Under the pieces are notes generated by a model that was given only the letters and a program-made list of their open reading frames with translations, was not told where the DNA came from and ran no database searches. The position numbers and the translations under genes were made by a program. This document shows, piece by piece, positions 55,738 through 62,948 of a stretch of DNA of 64,000 nt (the first letter of the stretch is position 1; each line of letters starts with the position of its first letter). The stretch spans positions 124,001 through 188,000 of the forward strand of contig NZ_PJAQ01000065.1 in the NCBI RefSeq assembly GCF_002836775.1, read 5' to 3'. Source of the stretch: Colwellia sp. 12G3 (GTDB lineage: Bacteria > Pseudomonadota > Gammaproteobacteria > Enterobacterales > Alteromonadaceae).

Positions 55738-56998
55738 AATCTACCGCTAGATAGCAATCAAAGCGCTTAGCCACCTCAACTGCGCTTCTGACACCGTCTT
55801 CATGGAAACCACTGTGCCAATAAGCGCCAGCAAAATGGGTATGATTATGTCCACAGATGGTATGCCTTTGCTGCTGTGCTTTTATTGAGCCGGCAGAAAA
55901 TACAGGATGGTGATAGGTAAACTCCCGTAATATCTCTTTGGGGTCAATGTCATCTTTTTGATTTAGGGTAACGCAAAAGGCATGTTTACTTTGAATGCCT
56001 TGCAATATATTCATGTTGTAAGTAACGCTAGCGGCCTTATTACGGTCATGGCTTAACTGATAGTTCCAACTTGCCCAAGCTTTTTTCCGTTTAGGTAACA
56101 GTTTTTTATCCGTATGTAATACCACCGTATTTTCGCTATAAGGCATTGCTGATAAAACCGAATTTTCCTCTTGGCTTGCATCCTCTAATAAGGCCAGTGC
56201 TTGATCTGAGTGACAAGCAATAACAACTTCATCAAAAGTCTGGCTAGTTGCCTTTTTAAAGTGTAAATGGACTTTATCATCACTGCGAGTAATACCTGTG
56301 ATGTCGGCATTAACGTGAATATTATCCTTAAAAGGTGCACACAATGGTTTTAAATAACTACGAGAACCTTCAGGAACGACATACCACTGGGGTCTGTCTG
56401 CAATATTTAACAAGCCATGGTTATGGAAAAACTTAACGAAAAATTTAAATTCAAAATCTTCCATTTGCGCTAATGAGCTAGACCAAATGGCCGCCCCCAT
56501 GGGCAAAATATAATGCTCCGCAAAAAAATCGCTAAAGTCATGTTCAGCTAAAAATGTGCCTAACGTTAAACCATCAATATATTCATCTTGTTCAAAAATA
56601 CTTTTACACAGTTTATTGAAGCGTAAAATCTCTTTAACTAACTTCCAAAACGTTGGCTTGAAAATATTACGTCGCTGGGCAAATAAGGTATCCAAATTAT
56701 GACCATTATATTCCAGCCCTGTTTGGCAATTGTGTACCGAGAAACTCATTTCAGTTGGGGTTTTTCCTATGCCTATTTCATCAAGTAAAGCTAAAAAGTT
56801 AGGATAGGTTTTATCATTAAAGACAATAAATCCGGTGTCTATGGCAAAATTTTCACCTTCTTTCTCAATATCGACCGTTGCCGTGTGTCCGCCAATACAG
56901 GCATTTCTCTCAAAGACGGTAACCTTATACTTTTTTGATAATAAATAAGCCGCGGTCAATCCGGAAATACCTGAGCCTATAATCGCAAAGTGCTTCAT
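55724..56998 (-). CDS. Flavin amine-oxidase-like enzyme (UfaD-like)
   Basis: 424 residues. The FAD motif AIIGSGISGLTAAYLLSKKY opens the protein, followed by FERNACIGGHTATVD and the C-terminal HFAGAYWHSGFHEDGVRSAV, where the second flavin contact lies. This group of NAD(P)/FAD amine-oxidase-like proteins is usually paired with DUF1365, and a Rhodobacter homologue (UfaD) is implicated in desaturating methylated fatty acid during furan formation. The start overlaps the SDR stop as ATGA. The 22-residue N-terminal helix region is intact, and length is normal. Confidence 0.9.
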   Translation of the reverse strand: MKHFAIIGSGISGLTAAYLLSKKYKVTVFERNACIGGHTATVDIEKEGENFAIDTGFIVFNDKTYPNFLALLDEIGIGKTPTEMSFSVHNCQTGLEYNGHNLDTLFAQRRNIFKPTFWKLVKEILRFNKLCKSIFEQDEYIDGLTLGTFLAEHDFSDFFAEHYILPMGAAIWSSSLAQMEDFEFKFFVKFFHNHGLLNIADRPQWYVVPEGSRSYLKPLCAPFKDNIHVNADITGITRSDDKVHLHFKKATSQTFDEVVIACHSDQALALLEDASQEENSVLSAMPYSENTVVLHTDKKLLPKRKKAWASWNYQLSHDRNKAASVTYNMNILQGIQSKHAFCVTLNQKDDIDPKEILREFTYHHPVFSAGSIKAQQQRHTICGHNHTHFAGAYWHSGFHEDGVRSAVEVAKRFDCYLAVDYEDA

Positions 56999-57735
56999 AC
57001 GCTGTCCTTATTGGTGCTATGTTTTCGGGTAATAAGTGCTTGCCATAAAGACGAAGGTAAAAAAGAAAAAAACGTCATAATAAAAGTCATTCGCTTGGGG
57101 AACTGAAGGTAATTTTTACGCTTTTCAATACCAATAAAAATACGCTTTGCCGCGGCTTCGCTGGTTAATAAAAAAGGCATGGTAAAGTTGTTTTTATCGG
57201 TTAAAGGCGTACTAACAAAACCTGGGTGTACCAAGGTAACGCCAATGCCATGCTCCACTAGATCAAGTCGTAAACTATTGGCTAAATAGTCCATACCTGC
57301 CTTTGAAGCGCCATAAGCTTCACTACGTGGAAAAGGTAATATAGTGGCACTTGAACTGACAAAAACCACTTGCCCACCTTTTTGCATTTTCGGTAAAAAA
57401 TATTGCAATAATGCACCTAAAGAAGAAAGATTGGTGTTGATAATATCGGAAAATAATTCACCATCGAAATTTTTTGCATCATCAATATAGCGACAATCAC
57501 CCGCATTTAAAATGAGTAGGTCTAGGGCTTTAATATCTTCAGCCGCAGATGCTATTTGCGTTGGCTGAGTAATATCAAAACAAAATGTTTTAAAAGCGCT
57601 TGAGTGAAGGTCAGCAAGTTTTTCTTGGTTTCGGCCACAGGCAATCACGTTAGCACCTTCCATAGCGTACTTTTCAAACAGTGCTAGGCCAATGCCTGAT
57701 GTTGCACCGGTAATCAAAACAGTTTTAGTACTCAT
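56995..57735 (-). CDS. Short-chain dehydrogenase/reductase (SDR)
   Basis: 246 residues from the ATG at 57735, which overlaps the upstream stop as TAATG; the GTG at 57762 would lie inside the previous gene. The NAD(P) motif is ITGATSGIGLAL. NAG in LILNAGD, Ser in VVFVSSSATI and YxxxK in YGASKAG complete the catalytic set. A hydrophobic C-terminus (MTFIMTFFSFLPSSLWQALI) suggests membrane association, which fits a lipid substrate. The substrate is not identified. It is gene six of the sigma-factor operon, between the NTF2-like protein and the flavoprotein. Confidence 0.9.
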   Translation of the reverse strand: MSTKTVLITGATSGIGLALFEKYAMEGANVIACGRNQEKLADLHSSAFKTFCFDITQPTQIASAAEDIKALDLLILNAGDCRYIDDAKNFDGELFSDIINTNLSSLGALLQYFLPKMQKGGQVVFVSSSATILPFPRSEAYGASKAGMDYLANSLRLDLVEHGIGVTLVHPGFVSTPLTDKNNFTMPFLLTSEAAAKRIFIGIEKRKNYLQFPKRMTFIMTFFSFLPSSLWQALITRKHSTNKDSV

Positions 57736-58220
57736 TAGTTCGCTGCCTTGGTTTTTATCCACTTAGTTATCTTACCCAATATCGGTAATTGTTCATAAAG
57801 CATGGCACCTAAATCAAGGTAATCACGATGATAAATAACCTTATCATCTGCTCCCTTAATATGTGAGGTACCCAGAACAACTACAGGTTTTCCCTTATTC
57901 AACTTAGGGTGTTGATAAGTCATGGTCCAAAAAAGTGACGCTTGCGAATCTTGCCAAATCACACCATCAATAACAAAATCACAAGAAGACAGGTTCTGAT
58001 AAAGATTTTTAAAGTACTGATATAAATTATCATAACCTTCTACTTGATGAATAGGATCAATAAATGTCACCTTGTCATGGTAAATTTCTGACAATAATTC
58101 CAAGCTATCCTTTGACAATTTTTGATAAACAACCACAAAGTTACTGAGCCAGAAAGGTGCATTTTGAAGGGTAAGTGCTAACGTATTACACTCTGTATCA
58201 AGTTCTGTATTACATTCCAT
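57735..58220 (-). CDS. NTF2-like (SnoaL-fold) protein
   Basis: 161 residues. The cone-shaped NTF2-like fold is suggested by VYQKLSKDSLELLSEIYHDK, VTFIDPIHQVEGYDNLYQYF, the strands SQASLFWTMTYQHPKLNK and HIKGADDKVIYHRDYLDLGA. Members act as small binding proteins or isomerases. It is always near the SDR/flavoprotein/DUF1365 set in related clusters, so it may carry or isomerise the lipid intermediate (inference). The stop overlaps the SDR start by one base. Confidence 0.85.
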   Translation of the reverse strand: MECNTELDTECNTLALTLQNAPFWLSNFVVVYQKLSKDSLELLSEIYHDKVTFIDPIHQVEGYDNLYQYFKNLYQNLSSCDFVIDGVIWQDSQASLFWTMTYQHPKLNKGKPVVVLGTSHIKGADDKVIYHRDYLDLGAMLYEQLPILGKITKWIKTKAAN

Positions 58221-58267
58221 TTTAATTACCTTAAAAACGGCGATTTTATCCTGTTAATAATCGCTAA

Positions 58268-59665
58268 TTACACTTTATAAAAAGCTAACGCTTTTATTCT
58301 TGCTTCTTTATGATCAACAATAGCTGGCCAATAAATATTAAGCTTATTATCATCGATAAACTGATGAGGAAAATGAATTTTCTTATCAGGAATACTTTCA
58401 AGTTCCGGTATATATTTACGGATGAACTCGCCCTTTGGATCAAAACGTTCACTTTGTCTTATCGGATTAAATATTCGAAAATAAGGTTGAGCATCACAAC
58501 CCGTGCTCGCCGCCCATTGCCAACCACCATTATTCGATGCTAAATCACCATCAATTAAGTGCTGCATAAAATATTTCTCACCTAAGCGCCAATCAATTAA
58601 TAAGTGTTTGGTCAGAAAGCTGGCGACCACCATACGAAGCCTATTATGCATCCACCCTGTTTGGTTTAACTGTCTCATTGCTGCATCAACCAGTGGATAA
58701 CCAGTTTTTCCCTGACACCATAAATTAAATAATTTGATGTCGTTATGCCACTGTAACCCTTGGTAATTCTCTTTATAACATTGATGTTTACATAATCGTT
58801 GCTCATGAAAAATCAGATTTCGATAAAACTCACGCCAAATAATCTCATTCAACCATGAAAATTCTTCACTGTCAGATGCCAGTAAAATATCAGGATATTT
58901 ATTAAGTAATAATCTAAGTACATAACGAGGACTAATAACACCAGCAGCTAAGTATGGCGAAATACCCGATGTCCCCTTAATTGATGGAATATCTCGATGG
59001 CTTTGGTAAGTACTAATTTTTTCTTGATAGAAAGTAGGTAATATTTGCTGCTCAAAAACATGCGCTAATGGCCAAGCATCAGATATGCGTTCTGGTTTTT
59101 CACTCTCAATATCTGTATTCGTTAACGTTGAGGTGGTATTACAAACTTTGCCTAAATAGTCAAAACCGGCTTGTTGTAAATAGGTTAACCAAGCACGCTT
59201 AAATGGTGTGAAAACTTTATACATAATACCTGACTGATTAAGGACTTTACCTTTGGGTACAATCACGTCAGCTTCAAATAAGGTTAATGCAGTACCACTA
59301 GCCTTTAATTCCAAATATAGCGCATTGTCACGTTGTTGCTCATTAAATTCAACCTCGCTATTAGCCACTATTTCAGTAATGTTATGCTGTCGACAATAAC
59401 GCTTTAAGTAATCTTTTTGTGTAATAAAATTATCTGCATCAATCAATTCGAGTTCAATATTGAGCAGTGCTAACTCTTTAACCAATGCGTAAGCATGACG
59501 TTTAATAAAATCTATTTTTATCGGCGACCAATCGTGTTGTTGCCATTGTTTTTCAGAGACAAAAAAAACGGCTTTACGTGATTGTTCTGAGTCAAATTGA
59601 CTCAGAAAGTAGTGTAAAGCCGGATTATCATGTGTTCGAAGGTCATTACGAAACCAAAGTAGCAA
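58268..59665 (-). CDS. phrB: Deoxyribodipyrimidine photolyase
   Basis: 465 residues starting at TTG (59665), with AAGGAAATAAA just before it; ATG alternatives would cut the first strand. The N-terminal antenna domain (LLWFRNDLRTHDNPAL) is followed by the FAD-binding helical domain with FSWLNEIIWREFYRNL, TGYPLVDAAMRQLNQTGWMH, NRLRMVVASFLTKHLLIDW and DGDLASNNGGWQWAAST. All residues of the flavin pocket and the Trp electron-transfer chain can be placed. It repairs cyclobutane pyrimidine dimers with light. Photolyase is also a target of the RpoE/ChrR system in Rhodobacter, and here it sits in the operon of that regulator. Confidence 0.95.
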   Translation of the reverse strand: MLLWFRNDLRTHDNPALHYFLSQFDSEQSRKAVFFVSEKQWQQHDWSPIKIDFIKRHAYALVKELALLNIELELIDADNFITQKDYLKRYCRQHNITEIVANSEVEFNEQQRDNALYLELKASGTALTLFEADVIVPKGKVLNQSGIMYKVFTPFKRAWLTYLQQAGFDYLGKVCNTTSTLTNTDIESEKPERISDAWPLAHVFEQQILPTFYQEKISTYQSHRDIPSIKGTSGISPYLAAGVISPRYVLRLLLNKYPDILLASDSEEFSWLNEIIWREFYRNLIFHEQRLCKHQCYKENYQGLQWHNDIKLFNLWCQGKTGYPLVDAAMRQLNQTGWMHNRLRMVVASFLTKHLLIDWRLGEKYFMQHLIDGDLASNNGGWQWAASTGCDAQPYFRIFNPIRQSERFDPKGEFIRKYIPELESIPDKKIHFPHQFIDDNKLNIYWPAIVDHKEARIKALAFYKV

Positions 59666-59753
59666 TTTATTTCCTTAAATATCTGACTGTTTCTAATTAA
59701 CTACATAACTTGTCTTTTAATTCACCACTTTTTAAGATGATGATTAATAACTG

Positions 59754-60713
59754 TTAATAAGCGTATCTTAATCTTAAAACATCTGGGTACGGAGACAAAT
59801 ATGCTTGCTTGGTTAAGTAATCTTTCGGGTGATTCAATAAGTAATGTTTAATCAACGTTAAGGGTGCCATTAACGGGATAAGACCTTCACGATAAGCATC
59901 AATTTGTTCACATAACTCTTTTCTTTCATTGGCTTGTAAGTGCTTTGAAAAATACCCTTGGATATGCGCAAGAGTATTAGCATGCTTTTTACGTGTCGCA
60001 ATAATTTTCAGTGCTGTCATTAACCCCAATATATATTGTGAAGCTTGCTCTTCAAGGGCTAAGTCGGCTCTGGCTAATAATTGTCCTAACTCTTTATAAG
60101 CGATTAAATCATGACTCATCACAGTATATTTGTAATGGCTATGAAAAGTGGTTAACTTGTGTTTAGTTAGCCCTGATTCAACGATCAATTGCCAGTGTTT
60201 ATAAGCAAATACTCTGGCGACAAAGTTTTCACGAATTAATGGATCATTTAAACGACCATTTTCTTCACAAGGTAATAATGGATTAGCGTCCATAATCTCC
60301 TTCGCAAAAGCGCCTATGCCATGTGAAGGTAAAGCATTACCTTCAGGGCTATAAATCTTCACTCTTTCCATACCGCAACTAGGGCTTTTAGCACAAAAGA
60401 TGTAACCCGTTAATGACTTAGTCATACTCGCTACCTTCTTGCCATAAGCCTTTAATGCCTCAGTTACATCACCACTACCATCTTTTTGAGAAACATGAAT
60501 CATATCACCACGCTTTATTTGACGAATAGTGGGTCTAGGAATAGGTAAACCTACCGCAACTTCTGGACAAAATGATTTATAGGTAACATGTGCCGAAAAT
60601 TCTTTAATACAAAAATGAGATGGCTTATTACTGGCATCGAAACGAACTTTTTCACCAATTAAACAAGCACTTATACCAATTTCAATATCTTTCTTATCAA
60701 CTGAATAAATCAT
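59754..60713 (-). CDS. DUF523-DUF1722 two-domain protein (YbgA-like)
   Basis: 319 residues. The first domain (about 1-150) is DUF523 with ISACLIGEKVRFDASNK, YKSFCPEVAVGLPIPRPTIR and IFCAKSPSCGMERVKIY; its conserved Cys (C16, CPEV, CAKSPSC) could bind a metal or be redox-active. The second (about 180-310) is DUF1722 with HKLTTFHSHYKYTVMSH and YFSKHLQANERKELCEQIDAYREGLIPLMAPL, in the YbgA part. The same fusion occurs next to photolyase in many proteobacteria, so a role in light or DNA-damage response is likely, but the function is unknown. Confidence 0.9.
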   Translation of the reverse strand: MIYSVDKKDIEIGISACLIGEKVRFDASNKPSHFCIKEFSAHVTYKSFCPEVAVGLPIPRPTIRQIKRGDMIHVSQKDGSGDVTEALKAYGKKVASMTKSLTGYIFCAKSPSCGMERVKIYSPEGNALPSHGIGAFAKEIMDANPLLPCEENGRLNDPLIRENFVARVFAYKHWQLIVESGLTKHKLTTFHSHYKYTVMSHDLIAYKELGQLLARADLALEEQASQYILGLMTALKIIATRKKHANTLAHIQGYFSKHLQANERKELCEQIDAYREGLIPLMAPLTLIKHYLLNHPKDYLTKQAYLSPYPDVLRLRYAY

Positions 60714-60762
60714 TATTATTTCCTTATCATTTCTGACTGTTAACTTTTAATAGCTTAATGAG

Positions 60763-61449
60763 CTAATAAATAAAAGAGCCTATCGGGTTAAGTAGTTTGT
60801 TTATACCTTGCGTGAAGTGAAGTGCATCATTAGCCACGGTATAACAAAGACAGCCATTAGTAGATACTGGGTGATGCTGATCAGAGCCATCAAGCATGAT
60901 AAAATCCCCCTTAACATACTCACCACTTTCATCATGAAATGATCCGGCTAATAACACGGTAAGCTCAAAGCCTTTATGAGTATGTTCAGGAACACCACCA
61001 CCGGGTTTAATATGTAATAAACTGGTGTGAATTTCATCTTCATTAAGTTGAATACGCGTTCTCGTTAACTTACCAATGTTAGCTTTTTTACTTAATACCA
61101 TATTGTTTAGTACCGATGGCAACATGTATTTCACACCATTAAACTCAATCGACTTTTCAGTTTTAGGTATCGCAATATCAATATCAGAAGACTGCACAAT
61201 ATCATCAATCATGTGATCAAAATTTATTGCTGCGATACTTTCTAGTGCGTCATTATCATCGACAATGAATCGGTCTAAAAACTCTTCTTCAAAACTATTT
61301 TCTGCCACTTGTTCAGTAAACTGAGCAATTTTCTGCTGACAAACAGCACACATATCTGCATGAATAGCGATACCAGCGGATAAAGATGCAGGTAAGTCAC
61401 CGTTAACAAATGCTTGAATTAGTTCAAATTTAGGGTGATGGTTAATCAT
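60763..61449 (-). CDS. chrR: Anti-sigma factor ChrR (zinc, cupin type)
   Basis: 228 residues. The N-terminal anti-sigma domain (about 1-85) has HADMCAVCQQ, the H-x3-C-x2-C zinc site of ChrR, plus an upstream His. The C-terminal cupin (about 130-228) has PEHTHKGFELTVLLAGSF, with the two His and the Glu of a metal site, and a later His in DQHHPVS. In Rhodobacter ChrR holds sigma E until singlet oxygen triggers release. The start overlaps the sigma factor gene by 8 bases, so the pair is made in fixed ratio. Confidence 0.93.
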   Translation of the reverse strand: MINHHPKFELIQAFVNGDLPASLSAGIAIHADMCAVCQQKIAQFTEQVAENSFEEEFLDRFIVDDNDALESIAAINFDHMIDDIVQSSDIDIAIPKTEKSIEFNGVKYMLPSVLNNMVLSKKANIGKLTRTRIQLNEDEIHTSLLHIKPGGGVPEHTHKGFELTVLLAGSFHDESGEYVKGDFIMLDGSDQHHPVSTNGCLCYTVANDALHFTQGINKLLNPIGSFIY

Positions 61450-62059
61450 GTTTTTCTCCTAACTGTACTTTAAGTTTACCAAGGGCTAATCGTAATCTAG
61501 ATTTAACGGTACCTAGTGGTAAACGAAGATGTGTGGCAAGTTGCTCTTGTGACATCTCCCTAAAATAAAAACCTTTTACTACGTCTTGTTGAGCTTGTGG
61601 TAATGCTTCAATAACGCTTAATAGATTCTCATTTTCTAAATGATCATCAAAGGTTTCACCTTCACTGCTCATGTTTTCAGCAACAGGCCAAATATCGTCA
61701 CTTAGATTATCTTCTTTATTGCCCTGTATTTTACGTAGCATATCAAAGGTAACGTTACGCATTACGGTATAAACCCAAGTGGTCGCAGCGCCTTTATCTT
61801 GATTAAAAAGGTGAGCTTTTCGCCATACGTTACTCATAGTATCTTGTACTACTTCATTGGCTTGCGCTTCATTGGGGAACTTAGCACGAGCAATACGTAA
61901 AATTTTTGGTGCGAAAAATTGAAACAAATGGGTAAAAGCTTGTTTGTCTCTAGTATGCGCAACGGAATTAAGCCATTGGCAAAGCTGTGGGTGATTTATT
62001 TTATCTGTCATACTAATAGATTTAGCATTAGTCGCTATGCTTAGCAAGTTAGTCTGCAT
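61442..62059 (-). CDS. rpoE: ECF sigma factor RpoE (ChrR-controlled)
   Basis: 205 residues from the ATG at 62059, which follows GGGGGA; a GTG one codon upstream is equally possible. Region 2 has FPNEAQANEVVQDTMSNVWR and the -10-binding part TTWVYTVMRNVTFDMLRKI; region 4 has LPQAQQDVVKGFYFREMSQE and LRLPLGTVKSRLRLALGKL for -35 binding. With the ChrR gene directly downstream it belongs to the ECF11 group, activated by singlet oxygen and some organic peroxides in Rhodobacter. It heads the nine-gene leftward operon, and a matching promoter precedes it, so it should activate its own unit. Confidence 0.93.
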   Translation of the reverse strand: MQTNLLSIATNAKSISMTDKINHPQLCQWLNSVAHTRDKQAFTHLFQFFAPKILRIARAKFPNEAQANEVVQDTMSNVWRKAHLFNQDKGAATTWVYTVMRNVTFDMLRKIQGNKEDNLSDDIWPVAENMSSEGETFDDHLENENLLSVIEALPQAQQDVVKGFYFREMSQEQLATHLRLPLGTVKSRLRLALGKLKVQLGEKHD

Positions 62060-62092
62060 CACTTTCGTTCCCCCTTTTATTAAACATGATTA

Positions 62093-62121
62093 GTTATACG
62101 TTCAATAAAAGAATAAGATCA
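62093..62121 (-). promoter_or_regulatory. Candidate sigma-E promoter of the rpoE-chrR operon
   Basis: On the minus strand TGATCT (62116-62121), 17 bases, then TATAAC (62093-62098), 34 bases before the rpoE start. The -35 is one base from the TGATCC reported for Rhodobacter sigma E. Autoregulation is inference. Confidence 0.6.
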
Positions 62122-62171
62122 CTCTACTGATAAATAATTTAGAATAAACTTAAATTTAAGTTTAAGTTTAT

Positions 62172-62762
62172 CTAGAGGCTAGAATCAAAAATAACAGATT
62201 CGACAAACGCTTTAGCCTCTTTGAAGTTGTTGTTGACGACAAACTTATTTTTTACTCCCAAATCCAGTGGCAATATTTCTAACCATCTTGCTAAGACCCA
62301 AGGAGTATTATTTAACGATTTTTTCGTGTATAAATCATTGAGCCTTTTATTCTCAGAAAAAACAGTCTCTAATGATTTTGAGAGCTCTGCACCAGCATTA
62401 TCAATACTCGTTTCTGACCAGTGCTTAATAATACTGACTTCACCAAAATGTAGATTATCGCTATCTTGCTCTATGCTGTTAATTTCGATCAGTGACTTAC
62501 ATTTGACGTCAACTTCTAATACTCCGTCCTCACCTTGGTCAAAATTAATAATATCAACCCAACTTCCCCATAGGATTTGATCAACGATCGCATTGTCCTT
62601 AACTTTTTTGTCTTTTAACCAAATAACAAAACCTTGGCCTGATGAGGCAATGCTCACCATCTTTAAATAGCGAGGTTCAAATATTCTTAGTTTTGTAACC
62701 CCGCCAGGTAGTAAGAATATGGGTAACGGAAAAATAGGTAGCGTAATATTTGTCTGCTTCAT
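62172..62762 (-). CDS. LON substrate-binding domain protein
   Basis: 196 residues. The domain opens with LPIFPLPIFLLPGGVTKLRI and FEPRYLKMVS, the signature of the N-terminal Lon domain; later VDVKCKSLIEIN and the helical ARWLEILPLDLGVK follow. There is no ATPase or protease domain, so this is a standalone LON-domain protein of about 200 residues. These are widespread and of unknown role, possibly peptide or substrate binding. It lies upstream of the rpoE operon in the same direction with a 110-bp gap, which contains the sigma-E-like promoter. Confidence 0.9.
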   Translation of the reverse strand: MKQTNITLPIFPLPIFLLPGGVTKLRIFEPRYLKMVSIASSGQGFVIWLKDKKVKDNAIVDQILWGSWVDIINFDQGEDGVLEVDVKCKSLIEINSIEQDSDNLHFGEVSIIKHWSETSIDNAGAELSKSLETVFSENKRLNDLYTKKSLNNTPWVLARWLEILPLDLGVKNKFVVNNNFKEAKAFVESVIFDSSL

Positions 62763-62844
62763 CGGTATGCCACTTCTAAGTTGTATTGGTGATAACTCTA
62801 TATACGCAGTGAAGGGGGAAAATGATCAGTTTTAGAATAAAAAA

Positions 62845-62870
62845 AGCCTCTGAAGACAGAGGCTAAAAGT
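62845..62870 (-). terminator. Terminator of the fasciclin-repeat gene
   Basis: AGCCTCT and AGAGGCT form a perfect stem around six bases, followed on the minus strand by a run of seven T. It lies about 80 bases after the fasciclin gene stop. Confidence 0.88.
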
Positions 62871-62948
62871 TGGTCACATTAATCAAACGCTTAACAGGGT
62901 AAAAGTAAGATAATGAACCAACAAAAAGCAAACTAACTAGCAGTTGCT

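Noticed and set aside
57735-58060. A TGATCC (sigma-E -35-like) inside the NTF2-like gene at about 58045
   Set aside because: It lies in conserved coding sequence, the downstream gene start is far away, and no good -10 follows at the right distance.
62221-62580. Plus-strand frame of 119 codons
   Set aside because: It is antisense to the LON-domain gene, which has clear family motifs.
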